NCBI RefSeq assembly: GCF_030161435.1
Contig: NZ_BSSV01000003.1
Location: 62,001-126,000, forward strand
Direction of reading: 5' to 3'
From: Thalassotalea loyana
Lineage (GTDB): Bacteria; Pseudomonadota; Gammaproteobacteria; Enterobacterales; Alteromonadaceae
DNA length: 64,000 nt
Position numbers and translations under genes: made by a program. Of this stretch, positions 9,045 to 17,149 are shown piece by piece (position 1 is the first letter of the stretch; each line of letters starts with the position of its first letter). The notes beneath the pieces were generated by a model. That model worked only from the letters and a program-made list of their open reading frames with translations. It was not told where the DNA came from and searched no databases.

Positions 9045-9467
9045 GTGAACATTAAACACCCCTTAACAGCTACCCTACTCTTGTTACTTTGCGGATGCAC
9101 AACTGGTGAATTGTATTACACCAAAGATACAGGTGAACGAGTACTTGCGTGTGAGGTCGAGTTTACTGGCTTACCCAGCGTTGATAAACATGCGGTTGAT
9201 TATGCATTAAGCCTATGTGCAAAAAACGCAGTAAAGAAAGGTTACACAGTAGATCCTGAACAAACGTATTTAGTGACAATAGATACCAATATTCCGTCAG
9301 CACCATGTAATCAGGCATGGGACCACAAAATAGCAAAAGCTCAATACAGAGATGGCCTGCTTTCAAAGAAAGAATACGGCTATATTGTTGCCCATATTGA
9401 TCTTGGCCTAGCACAAGTCAATGAATGCAATGTATCAGTGTCATACAACACAGGAGAAGCGCGTTGA
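9045..9467 (+). CDS. Small lipoprotein of unknown function
   Basis: 140 residues starting with GTG at 9045, supported by an AAGGATG ribosome-binding site 6-8 bp upstream; the ATG two bases earlier runs straight into a stop. A short hydrophobic segment ends in LLLLLCGCTT, a plausible lipobox, so it is probably a lipoprotein. The mature part contains four more cysteines (ACEVEF, SLCAKN, APCNQ, NECNV), perhaps paired in the periplasm. No family recognised. The stop overlaps the start of the S41 peptidase gene by four bases (TTGA), indicating translational coupling and perhaps a joint role. Confidence 0.65.
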   Translation: MNIKHPLTATLLLLLCGCTTGELYYTKDTGERVLACEVEFTGLPSVDKHAVDYALSLCAKNAVKKGYTVDPEQTYLVTIDTNIPSAPCNQAWDHKIAKAQYRDGLLSKKEYGYIVAHIDLGLAQVNECNVSVSYNTGEAR

Positions 9468-10753
9468 AATCCCCAGTAACTCGCTTTAAACACGGCGCTT
9501 TAAAACCAGCCTTAATGAGCCTATTCGCGATTACCTTTTTCACGTCGTCAGCTAAAGCACAAGGATCGTTCGACCCATCAAGCGCTTGGCAAGAGCTAGA
9601 AAACGTCATTACAACGCAGTATGCCTATTTAGATAGGCATAATGTCGATGTCCATAAACTCATTGCCGAGTATCAGGCAAGAGCCAAATCAGTAAAAACA
9701 CACGCGGAGTTTACCGATATCGGCCAGCAATTCTTGCGTCATTTTTACGATCCTCACTTGAATATGGGGCCCTATAATGAACTAGATTACAGCGTATTTC
9801 CTACTGGCTCAGATATAAACGCGAGTTATATCGATGGACACTTTGTCATTCAAGATATTAAGGCAAACAGTGCCGCAGATGCAGCTGGTTTGCGTCCTGG
9901 ATATAAGATCATCTCTATCGATGGTTTATCTGCTCAACAGGCGATTGAAAAAGTTTTTGGCCAGCAACTAGCACAACTCACCAAAGAACAAATTAACTAT
10001 GGTTTGAACATTAGTCTTGGCGGGCTTAGAAACGCAACAAGAAACATCAGCGTAGAATATGATGGTCAAATGAAGTCCATTGCCTTGGCTGCAACCTATG
10101 ACGCGATCAATTCCTTGAATAATGGCCCAGTCATTAGCTTTGAAAATTTTGAAGGTATTGGCTACGTTCGCTTTAACAATGCACTAGGTAATCAGAAAAC
10201 AGTCACAATGTTTCAACAGGCATTAATCACTCTCAAAGATACCGATGCCTTAATTATCGACTTACGTAACACGCCGAGTGGTGGTAATACGGGGGTTGCA
10301 GAGCCAATACTTGGCCATTTTGTAACTTCGAAAAAAGTCTATCAATTATATCAAGTCCAAGAATCCGGCACGCCCTATATAAATGCCACTCGACAACAAG
10401 CGCATGTCACACCAAGCCAACCACATTACGATAAACCATACGTTGTCCTTGCTGGACACTGGACAGGGAGCATGGGAGAAGGTATGACGATTGGTTTGGA
10501 CGCTATTGGCGCTACAACGGTAATTGGCGCACCAATGGCCGACTTACTTGGTGGCATTAAAACCGTCCAATTACAAGAAAGTAACAACTGGTTAGAGCTT
10601 GGCTTTGAACGCTTATATCACGTAAATGGCACTTATCGTGAGGACTTTGTGCCTCATCAACGTGTTAACCCTGCTGATAGAGACAAAAATGGTAACGACC
10701 CTGCATTGCGCTTTGCAAAACAATATCTAAAACGCCTATTAAACGCACAATGA
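9464..10753 (+). CDS. S41 family peptidase (C-terminal processing protease-like), secreted
   Basis: I place the start at TTG 9464, which overlaps the upstream stop as TTGA and has AGGAG 8 bp upstream. This gives 429 residues beginning KSPVTRFKHG with a signal peptide ending ITFFTSSAKAQ. An upstream ATG at 9425 would lie inside the lipoprotein gene and mask the signal. A PDZ-like part covers about residues 120-175 (DAAGLRPGYKIISIDG). The S41 core includes ALIIDLRNTPSGGNTG and GHWTGSMGEGMTIGLDAIGA, with the nucleophile Ser in GSMGEG. It lacks the long C-terminal region of Prc. It probably acts in the periplasm; substrate unknown. Confidence 0.82.
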   Translation: MKSPVTRFKHGALKPALMSLFAITFFTSSAKAQGSFDPSSAWQELENVITTQYAYLDRHNVDVHKLIAEYQARAKSVKTHAEFTDIGQQFLRHFYDPHLNMGPYNELDYSVFPTGSDINASYIDGHFVIQDIKANSAADAAGLRPGYKIISIDGLSAQQAIEKVFGQQLAQLTKEQINYGLNISLGGLRNATRNISVEYDGQMKSIALAATYDAINSLNNGPVISFENFEGIGYVRFNNALGNQKTVTMFQQALITLKDTDALIIDLRNTPSGGNTGVAEPILGHFVTSKKVYQLYQVQESGTPYINATRQQAHVTPSQPHYDKPYVVLAGHWTGSMGEGMTIGLDAIGATTVIGAPMADLLGGIKTVQLQESNNWLELGFERLYHVNGTYREDFVPHQRVNPADRDKNGNDPALRFAKQYLKRLLNAQ

Positions 10754-10816
10754 TAATCACCACCGTTAATGAATTACCAAAGGCTAACTTAAAACGCTCA
10801 CTAAAAGGACCAAGTC

Positions 10817-11272
10817 ATGCTTCGTATATTATTACTCTTCGTAATCGTCACAAGTTTTACGTTAAACGCTGAACCTGTAGACAAGAACGTGCAGGCCATA
10901 GAACGAGCAATACTCGACTATATTGAGTCACAACACCAATCAAATCCTGAAATAATGAAACGAGGCTTAGACAAGAAGCTTGCAAAACGCACTTACTGGC
11001 AAAGTAAAGACGGGCAAGAATTCGTCCTTGAAACGGACCATGACACCATGGTTTGGGTGGCAGAAAACTACAATAAGAATGGTGATAAGTTTCCAAAATC
11101 GCCAACCGTTAACATTGATATTCTAGATATTGATCAACGGGTTGCTTCCGTTAAGTTAACGGTAGACGATTGGATTGATTACATGCACCTATATCAAACC
11201 GACAAAGGAGAATGGAAAATAATCAATGTCCTTTGGCAGTTTCATGACACGAGAAAACATGTGAGCAACTAA
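10817..11272 (+). CDS. NTF2-like / lumazine-binding-type secreted protein
   Basis: 151 residues with a signal peptide (MLRILLLFVIVTSFTLNA). A cone-shaped NTF2-like fold is suggested by the opening helix VQAIERAILDYIESQHQSNP and the closing strands VASVKLTVDDWIDYMHLYQT and GEWKIINVLWQFHD, the usual ending of SnoaL or lumazine-binding-like nuclear transport factor 2 domains. Such domains bind small ligands or act as isomerases; this one is unassigned. It has a good AAAGGACC ribosome-binding site and follows the S41 gene by 63 bp in the same direction. Confidence 0.7.
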   Translation: MLRILLLFVIVTSFTLNAEPVDKNVQAIERAILDYIESQHQSNPEIMKRGLDKKLAKRTYWQSKDGQEFVLETDHDTMVWVAENYNKNGDKFPKSPTVNIDILDIDQRVASVKLTVDDWIDYMHLYQTDKGEWKIINVLWQFHDTRKHVSN

Positions 11273-11371
11273 CACTTTTCCGTTAATCAAAAATGATTTA
11301 CGAAAGACGCACGCTAGATGCTAAGATAACACTAACTTATTAATTTTATTTATCTATTCAATGTAAACTGG

Positions 11372-11803
11372 ATGAAGAAGATGTATCAAGGAAGTTGTTT
11401 GTGCGGCAACGTACAAATTCAAATTACAGGAAAAATAAGTGACATTATCCATTGTCACTGTTCGCTATGCCGAAAATCAAGCGGTACTGCCTATGCAACA
11501 AACGGATTTGTTAATACAGAGGATTTTCACATTGAACAAGGCAGTGAACATCTCGGCCAGTTTGAAATCAAGCCAGGAAAAATTCGTCACTTTTGCAAAA
11601 CGTGCGCATCACCCATATTTAGCTCAAATGCCACTGATCCAAGCCGTATCCGCTTGCGATTAGGTATTTTAGATTCTGATATTTCAGAACGACCTATTTC
11701 CCATAATTTTGTGACGTCAAAAGCTAATTGGGACGACTTACATGTAACATTACCCCACTATGAAGAACATGAACCTAGTAGAAATAAACAAAAAGCACTA
11801 TAA
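11372..11803 (+). CDS. GFA family (CENP-V/GFA domain) zinc protein
   Basis: 143 residues with the zinc-binding cysteine pattern of the GFA/CENP-V fold: CLCGNV, HCHCSLCRKSSGTAYA and FCKTCASPIFS. The family was named for glutathione-dependent formaldehyde-activating enzyme, but most members, including this one, have no proven activity and the formaldehyde role is disputed. An alternative start is the ATG at 11381; neither has a strong ribosome-binding site. Its 3' end overlaps the next gene by 44 bp, an unusually long overlap. Confidence 0.85.
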   Translation: MKKMYQGSCLCGNVQIQITGKISDIIHCHCSLCRKSSGTAYATNGFVNTEDFHIEQGSEHLGQFEIKPGKIRHFCKTCASPIFSSNATDPSRIRLRLGILDSDISERPISHNFVTSKANWDDLHVTLPHYEEHEPSRNKQKAL

Positions 11804-12455
11804 ATCCCTCGCGTTATTTGGCTTACTTGCACCAATAACCGCCTTTGCAAAAGGTGGAAAGGTGTTCGACACGTTTCCTGAAAAAATTATGCCAGACGAT
11901 GCTTATGTGTTTTATTCGCACGGCTATATTGTCGAAGGTGATAATCCAACACCAGAGCATCCTGAATGGGGAGTCTATGACTTTCCACAAGTCAAAGCTA
12001 AGCTCTCAGATCCTAGTTACAATTTGATTGCATACCACAGGCCGAAAAATACCGAGCCTTTTAGCTTTGCAAAACAATTAGCCGATGATGTTAGAAAGCT
12101 GCTTGCCGCAGGTGTAAAACCCCAGAATATTACCCTAATTGGTTTTTCTCGAGGTGGCGCTCTATCGATACTGACAAACCATGAGCTTCAATTACCAGAC
12201 ATAAAAACAATTATTCTCGCCGGCTGTGCCGGACTTGTTGCTAGTCATAAAGCAGTGAAAGTCACGGGGAATGTGTATTCTATTTATGAAACGTCGGATC
12301 AAGTCGGCTCATGTCAGTTTTTGATCGATAGAAGTGACAAGGTCAACACATTTAACGAAATAGCCATTAGTACTGGTAAGTCACACGGCGCATTTTATTT
12401 ACCGCGAGAAGAATGGTTAACACCCGCTAAACAATGGATAAAACATGAAAATTGA
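11760..12455 (+). CDS. Alpha/beta hydrolase family protein, probably exported
   Basis: 231 residues. A hydrophobic segment KSLALFGLLAPITAFAKG near the N-terminus looks like a signal peptide with a long n-region. The fold is alpha/beta hydrolase: the nucleophile elbow GFSRGGALSI holds the probable catalytic Ser, preceded by the helix FAKQLADDVRKLLAAGV. The C-terminal STGKSHGAFYLPREEW supplies a candidate catalytic His, and YETSDQVGSC may supply the acid. Substrate unknown. It overlaps the GFA gene upstream by 44 bp and the GNAT gene downstream by 11 bp. The start is uncertain: ATG 11760 or ATG 11769, both inside the GFA gene. Confidence 0.75.
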   Translation: MKNMNLVEINKKHYKSLALFGLLAPITAFAKGGKVFDTFPEKIMPDDAYVFYSHGYIVEGDNPTPEHPEWGVYDFPQVKAKLSDPSYNLIAYHRPKNTEPFSFAKQLADDVRKLLAAGVKPQNITLIGFSRGGALSILTNHELQLPDIKTIILAGCAGLVASHKAVKVTGNVYSIYETSDQVGSCQFLIDRSDKVNTFNEIAISTGKSHGAFYLPREEWLTPAKQWIKHEN

Positions 12456-12858
12456 AGTTATCGATAACCCGGATCAAACGCTAGTAGATTTTTTAAGTAA
12501 CAAAATCAGCGAGTTCAACTGGGCTCGTTGGGAAGTAAAAGAGCGCCTACCACTTGCTATCCAGATTACCGATGATAAAGGTGATGTCATTGCCGGTGCA
12601 GCGGCTAGAACATTCGGTGATTGGTTACTGCTCGATACTCTCTGGGTGTCAGAGGCTTTACGTGGCCAAGATATGGGTAGCAAGATACTCAAGCAGCTTG
12701 AAGCTTCGGCCAAGTCAAGAGGCTGTAAAAAGTGCTTACTTGATACATTAGATATCCAAGCAAGACCATTTTACGAAAAGCATGGTTACAAGGTTGAATG
12801 GACCCAAGAAGGTTACCCAAAAACGGGTTGTAAGTATTTCATGGTGAAAGTACTTTAA
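12445..12858 (+). CDS. GNAT family N-acetyltransferase
   Basis: 137-residue GNAT acetyltransferase. The acetyl-CoA binding motif A is LLDTLWVSEALRGQDMGSKILKQLE, with the R-G-Q-D-M-G loop, and the closing motif B is LDTLDIQARPFYEKHGYKVEW. It resembles the small YjdJ/ElaA-side group that often carries out stress-linked acetylation; substrate unassigned. Its start lies within the end of the upstream hydrolase gene (11-bp overlap), so translation is coupled. Confidence 0.88.
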   Translation: MKIEVIDNPDQTLVDFLSNKISEFNWARWEVKERLPLAIQITDDKGDVIAGAAARTFGDWLLLDTLWVSEALRGQDMGSKILKQLEASAKSRGCKKCLLDTLDIQARPFYEKHGYKVEWTQEGYPKTGCKYFMVKVL

Positions 12859-12906
12859 ACAGGTCAATTTGATTACCAAATTTTTTCATTACATAAGGAA
12901 GCAAAC

Positions 12907-13152
12907 ATGGAACAGGCTCAATGGGAGAAAGTACGCACTAAAGGAAAATTGCGATTTATGATTGTTAATGGTGCATTAATTTGGGGCATGACCACTGCAT
13001 TTTTCTGGTCAATTGTTATGCACTTTTTTCAGCCCATAGAGCCATTTTGGGTGAGACCCGCCATTGCATTGATGACCTTCCCTATTGGTGGGTTATTCTG
13101 GGGTTGGTGGGTTTGGCGAAATTCAGAAAAGAAGTTTCAATCCAATCCTTAG
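12907..13152 (+). CDS. Small membrane protein, two transmembrane segments
   Basis: 81 residues with two hydrophobic helices (about 17-39, IVNGALIWGMTTAFFWSIVM; about 49-70, AIALMTFPIGGLFWGWWVW) and charged ends. It has an AAGGAAGC ribosome-binding site and is the last gene of the one-direction run beginning at 8178. No family recognised; functions of such proteins cannot be inferred. Confidence 0.65.
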   Translation: MEQAQWEKVRTKGKLRFMIVNGALIWGMTTAFFWSIVMHFFQPIEPFWVRPAIALMTFPIGGLFWGWWVWRNSEKKFQSNP

Positions 13153-13186
13153 CTTCAATAAAACCGCTAGCTTCCAGGCCATTATT

Positions 13187-13208
13187 ATACCGCTAATAAT
13201 AGCGGTAT
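13187..13208. other. Hairpin without T-run, downstream of small membrane protein gene
   Basis: ATACCGCTA pairs perfectly with TAGCGGTAT around ATAA. There is no following T-run, so this is a weak candidate for transcription termination or 3'-end protection of the upstream run of genes. The surrounding 297-bp gap holds this hairpin and the nuclease promoter region. Confidence 0.35.
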
Positions 13209-13348
13209 AGCGCTTATCTGTCTTCCCCACTTTTCTTTTTCATGTTTTGTTGGCTTGTCATCTCGCCAATCTGTCTATTAGTGCTTCATTAAAGTCTCCA
13301 TGTAAGATGCTTTGGCTTTAATCAAGGCTTAACAAAATATTAACAAAG

Positions 13349-13366
13349 CAATCATAAATCTTTAAA
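13349..13366 (+). promoter_or_regulatory. Candidate PhoB box upstream of the extracellular nuclease gene
   Basis: CAATCATAAATCTTTAAA matches the 7-4-7 Pho box CTGTCATAAATCTGTCAC at 13 of 18 positions, with the core TCATAAATCT intact and the second half-site weaker. A -10-like TACCAT (13377-13382) follows after exactly 10 bp, the spacing of PhoB-activated promoters. Secreted DNases of this type serve phosphate scavenging in relatives, which fits. It is a pattern match only. Confidence 0.35.
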
Positions 13367-13449
13367 ACACTTTACTTACCATCTGGTCAGCTTTTGTAGT
13401 TAAAAAAGTTTAAAACAACCTAATTAATAACCATAAGTAAGGTAAAAAA

Positions 13450-16005
13450 ATGAAAAGCCAATTAGCGATTGTGTTAGCGAGCTTAATGCCGCTTTCAAGT
13501 CATGCAGAATTGTTCATTTCTGAATACATAGAGGGAAGTGGCTATAACAAGGCATTGGAGATCTACAACCCAAGCCAATCAAACGTAGACTTATCTGCCT
13601 ATCAATTTAAATTATTTCAAAACAGTAACAACACTCCAAGCTATACAATCAACCTTAGCGGTAACATAGCACCAGGAGGAACCTATGTTGTTGCGCATCA
13701 AGACATCTCTGATGATAGTCAAGTTGATCTGTTAGTAAACAACTTACAACACAACGGTAATGACACCATTGTTTTATACAAAAATGACGTGGTTATTGAT
13801 TCAATTGGTAAAATCGCCGAAGGAATTAATTGGTCGAACAACGGCGTTACGACCAAAGATCGTTCATTGGTGCGAAAGTCAGATATTGCTAATGGCGATA
13901 GTAATCCTAACGATGCGTTTGACCCGTCTATTGAGTGGGAGTCATTTCCTAAAAATACCCTTGTAAATCTTGGCAGCCACAACTTTAACGGTGTTATTGA
14001 TGATAATGACGGTAATGACAATGGTGGTGATACGGATAACGGTTCTGGTGGTGATAACAATTCAGATAATGCCGCTTCATGTGGTGACGCGACGACGTTA
14101 ATTGCTGACATTCAAGGTGAGAGCTCTTCAACACCGCGTAACGGCGAAACGGTTTGGGTTGAAGGTATTGTAACGATCAGCCTTCAAGCGTCGGGATACA
14201 ATGGTTTCTACCTACAAGATTTGCCAACGAATACAGATTCTCTCGCGACAACGTCAAATGGTATTTTCGTTTATCATCCTGCTGACAATGTAACACAAGG
14301 TAGCCATATTCGCTTCCAAGCTAAAGCAGGTGAATATAATAATCAAACACAGCTATCGAATGTTAGTGAGTTAACAGTATGTCAGGCGTCAATAGACCTT
14401 CCAGCTCCGGTCGCGATGAGCTTACCTATGCTCGATAGTGAAAGAGAGGCATTTGAAGGAATGCTAATCACATTACCACAAGACATGTTCGTAACTGACA
14501 CTTACAACTATGGCCGTTATGGTCAAATTGGTCTTGCAACAGAGCGTCTTTACAACCCAACGCAGATCGTCTCGCCAGGTGAAGAATCTAACCAAGTTGC
14601 CAGCTTAAATGATAGCAAAACAGTATACCTAGATGACTTAAGTACTGAGCAAAATCCATCTTCGTTACCTTACCCAGCACCAGAAATGACGCCAAACAAT
14701 CCGTTGCGCTCTGGAAATACAGTACAAAATATTACGGGTGTTTTGGCATACAGCTTTGGTAATTGGGTTGTATTACCCATTTCAGATGTTAACGTGATTC
14801 AAACTAACCCTCGTACAGCTGAGCCAGTACTCGCTGCAGAAGGTAACCTGAGAGTCGCCAGTTTCAACGTGCTTAACTATTTTAACGGTAATGGCCAAGG
14901 GAGTGGATTTCCTACAGCACGAGGTGCAGATACATCGACTGAATTTGATCGTCAACGAGATAAAATCATCAATGCGATTAGCGCATTAGATGCCGATATC
15001 ATCGGGTTAATGGAGATTGAGAACGATGGTTACGACCAGTATTCAGCGATTGCTGACTTGGTTAACGGGTTAAATGATTCACTAAGTACTAATCAATACA
15101 GTTTTGTCGCGCCATCTGTTGCAAAAATAGGTACTGACGAGATCGCGGTTGGCATCATCTACAATCATGATGTTGTTTCGTCAGCGGGCTCAGCACAAAT
15201 CTTAGACAGCAGTAATTCAGTAAAAGATGACGCAAACAACCCATTATTTATTGATAATAAAAACCGCCCGGTATTAACGCAAACGTTCACATTACTTGAA
15301 AATGGCCAATCAATCGCCGTTGCTGTTGCTCATTTTAAATCAAAAGGTGGTAGCTGTGATTCAATTAACGATCCAGATACTGGTGATGGTCAAGGAAGTT
15401 GTAATATCACGCGCACAAAGGCGGCTCAAGCTACCGCAGCATTTTTGCAATCAAACTTCGCGGACACGCCTACTATCCTCATTGGTGATTTAAATGCATA
15501 CGCAAAAGAAGATCCATTAACAGCCTTAAATGCTGAAGGGTTTAATGACGTCTTTACAGCATTGGAGAAAACTCAGGTATACAGCTATATCTTCGGTGGT
15601 GCGCTTGGTCAATTGGATCATGCTTTGGCAAATTCAGCATTAATGCCAAGTATCATTGATGCTCAGTTCTGGCCAATTAACGCCGATGAGCCTCGTGTAC
15701 TTGATTACAATATTGAGTATCAAAGTGCTGATGCCCAGGCTAAGTTCTACGCTAACGATGCATTCCGCTCTTCTGAACATGATCCCGTCATCATTGAAAT
15801 TCAATTGAACGCTCCTGAAGTATTTGGTGATTTTGATGGTGACCAAGACATCGATCGCAATGACGTGAGTATGTTTTACCAAATGCTACGTCGCCAAGAA
15901 ATTACCGATATGCGTTACGACTTCAACAGTGATGGCCTACTGAATACGAGAGATGTACGAGGCTTAATGGGCTTATGTACCTACAACCGCTGTGCTAGCC
16001 AATAA
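13450..16005 (+). CDS. ExeM/NucH-type extracellular endonuclease with C-terminal dockerin domain
   Basis: 851-residue secreted DNase. In order: signal peptide (cleaved after SSHA, about residue 19); lamin-tail domain (about 20-175, starting ELFISEYIEGSGYNKALEIY); an Asp/Asn/Gly-rich linker (about 180-208); an OB-fold-like region (about 212-330); and an endonuclease/exonuclease/phosphatase domain (about 467-785). The last has Glu522 in LMEIEND, HFKSKGG, GDLNAY (679-684) and SEHDP (775-779). The C-terminus (790-851) is not the GlyGly-CTERM anchor common in ExeM. It is a dockerin-like pair of calcium loops: Asp794/796/798/805 and Asp824/Asn826/Asp828/Asp835. A cohesin-like PEP-CTERM protein gene follows 16 bp downstream, so the enzyme is probably docked on the cell surface. 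Confidence 0.9.
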   Translation: MKSQLAIVLASLMPLSSHAELFISEYIEGSGYNKALEIYNPSQSNVDLSAYQFKLFQNSNNTPSYTINLSGNIAPGGTYVVAHQDISDDSQVDLLVNNLQHNGNDTIVLYKNDVVIDSIGKIAEGINWSNNGVTTKDRSLVRKSDIANGDSNPNDAFDPSIEWESFPKNTLVNLGSHNFNGVIDDNDGNDNGGDTDNGSGGDNNSDNAASCGDATTLIADIQGESSSTPRNGETVWVEGIVTISLQASGYNGFYLQDLPTNTDSLATTSNGIFVYHPADNVTQGSHIRFQAKAGEYNNQTQLSNVSELTVCQASIDLPAPVAMSLPMLDSEREAFEGMLITLPQDMFVTDTYNYGRYGQIGLATERLYNPTQIVSPGEESNQVASLNDSKTVYLDDLSTEQNPSSLPYPAPEMTPNNPLRSGNTVQNITGVLAYSFGNWVVLPISDVNVIQTNPRTAEPVLAAEGNLRVASFNVLNYFNGNGQGSGFPTARGADTSTEFDRQRDKIINAISALDADIIGLMEIENDGYDQYSAIADLVNGLNDSLSTNQYSFVAPSVAKIGTDEIAVGIIYNHDVVSSAGSAQILDSSNSVKDDANNPLFIDNKNRPVLTQTFTLLENGQSIAVAVAHFKSKGGSCDSINDPDTGDGQGSCNITRTKAAQATAAFLQSNFADTPTILIGDLNAYAKEDPLTALNAEGFNDVFTALEKTQVYSYIFGGALGQLDHALANSALMPSIIDAQFWPINADEPRVLDYNIEYQSADAQAKFYANDAFRSSEHDPVIIEIQLNAPEVFGDFDGDQDIDRNDVSMFYQMLRRQEITDMRYDFNSDGLLNTRDVRGLMGLCTYNRCASQ

Positions 16006-16021
16006 TTAAAAGGAAAAAATC

Positions 16022-16543
16022 ATGAAAAAAATTATCGCACTACTATTTGCTCTACAATGTTTTGCCGCAAATGCATCGCTCATCACATTTGATTTAAGCA
16101 ATAACACACCAATTGCTGGTGACACATTACTTGTCGACATTGTTATTAACAACATTAACGCGGATGCCGCAGAACTTACCTTTGACATTGACTTTGATGA
16201 TGTTGCGCTGAGTTTTTTGGGCTTTACCGTAGCAGATGATGTGGTGAATTTTGGTGGCTTTGGCTCTGCCGACGAAGACTTGTTCACTACAGGGATTTTA
16301 AATGTGGGTGCATATTGGTTTTTCGCTAGTGATAAACCAGGTACGAGCTTTACACTCGGCCAGCTATCATTTGATGTAGCCGGCACGCTACAAGAAACGT
16401 TCTCTGGGTCTAATTTTTTTGCAGCTGACGAATCTTACAACCAAATTAACGCTCAATCGTTACCTCAAGTACCCGTGCCAGCACCCGCATCATTCGTGTT
16501 GTTGGCACTGGGATTAGTCGGATTAAGGTTTATTAAAAAGTAA
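16022..16543 (+). CDS. Cohesin-like domain protein with PEP-CTERM anchor
   Basis: 173 residues: signal peptide (cleaved after Ala18); a single beta-sandwich domain (about 20-145) with the cohesin signature (AGDTLLVDIVINNI then AAELTFDIDFDDVALSFLGF, the usual GD-x-V-x-V-N ... F-x-x-x-x-Y/F-D-x-x-x-L-x-F pattern); then a PEP-CTERM sorting signal (VPAPAS at 152-157, hydrophobic helix 158-168, basic tail RFIKK). An exosortase, not in this window, would process it and hold it at the cell surface. It has an AAAGGAAAAA ribosome-binding site and follows a dockerin-bearing nuclease by 16 bp, with a terminator after both. It is most simply read as the surface receptor for that nuclease (inference). Confidence 0.82.
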   Translation: MKKIIALLFALQCFAANASLITFDLSNNTPIAGDTLLVDIVINNINADAAELTFDIDFDDVALSFLGFTVADDVVNFGGFGSADEDLFTTGILNVGAYWFFASDKPGTSFTLGQLSFDVAGTLQETFSGSNFFAADESYNQINAQSLPQVPVPAPASFVLLALGLVGLRFIKK

Positions 16544-16564
16544 ATTTTACCCATGAAAGACAAG

Positions 16565-16591
16565 AAAAGGCGCTACGATTAGCGCCTTTTT
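16565..16591 (+). terminator. Terminator of the nuclease-cohesin operon
   Basis: AAAAGGCGCTA (16565-16575) pairs with TAGCGCCTTTT (16580-16590) around CGAT, followed by T. It closes the two-gene nuclease/cohesin unit. Confidence 0.92.
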
Positions 16592-16681
16592 ATTGTATAA
16601 TTGTCGCAAGCTAATGCAGTGAACAAGCGGGCATCTCTGTCCAATTACTGCATTCCTTTTATATGCATATCATGGAGCGTT

Positions 16682-17131
16682 ATGCAAAAAAATAACAAAA
16701 ACCTCATTTCCATTATTTGTTTTGTGCTTTGTGCATTGATCACGTTTTCTACCGCGTTTGCACATTTGTCCTGCCTTTATTTTGGTCCTACTTGCTATAG
16801 TGCACAAATGGCGCCCCCCATTATTGTTGAATCGGCAAAAACAGGCACATTAATCGCGCCCCTAGGCAACCTAATAGTATCAGGCATATTCATCAGTTGG
16901 GGACTACTTGCTTTATCAGTTTCAGGCTTATTTAGGGATATCCCGTACGCGAGACACGTTTGCGCCTTAATCGCCTTTTTATGTGTGATTAGAGGGTTAC
17001 TCCCTATTCAACTCTGGTTAAGAAAACCTGAAAACATAGACGCTATTTCAGTGATAGTAGGTTTTGTTTGGTTATTAACGGGGTTGCTTTATGCCGTAGG
17101 ACTACTACTAAACAAGCATTCACAAAAGTAA
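16682..17131 (+). CDS. Membrane protein of unknown function, four transmembrane segments
   Basis: 149 residues from ATG 16682, chosen because GGAG lies 6 bp upstream; an ATG at 16601 would start in the preceding intergenic hairpin region and lacks a ribosome-binding site. Four hydrophobic segments are visible (about 8-28, 56-82, 93-112, 124-143), with a Cys-containing first external loop HLSCLYFGPTCYSAQ. Similar small four-helix proteins occur in marine gammaproteobacteria, but no function is known to me. It is followed by two small genes in the same direction. Confidence 0.65.
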   Translation: MQKNNKNLISIICFVLCALITFSTAFAHLSCLYFGPTCYSAQMAPPIIVESAKTGTLIAPLGNLIVSGIFISWGLLALSVSGLFRDIPYARHVCALIAFLCVIRGLLPIQLWLRKPENIDAISVIVGFVWLLTGLLYAVGLLLNKHSQK

Positions 17132-17149
17132 GGTTTTAAGCGAGTTCCA

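Noticed and set aside
8178-13208. Integron-like cassette array in the run of small genes
   Set aside because: Genes overlap or are a few bases apart with no attC-type imperfect palindromes between them, and no integrase is seen. The one hairpin at 13187 is single and too short.
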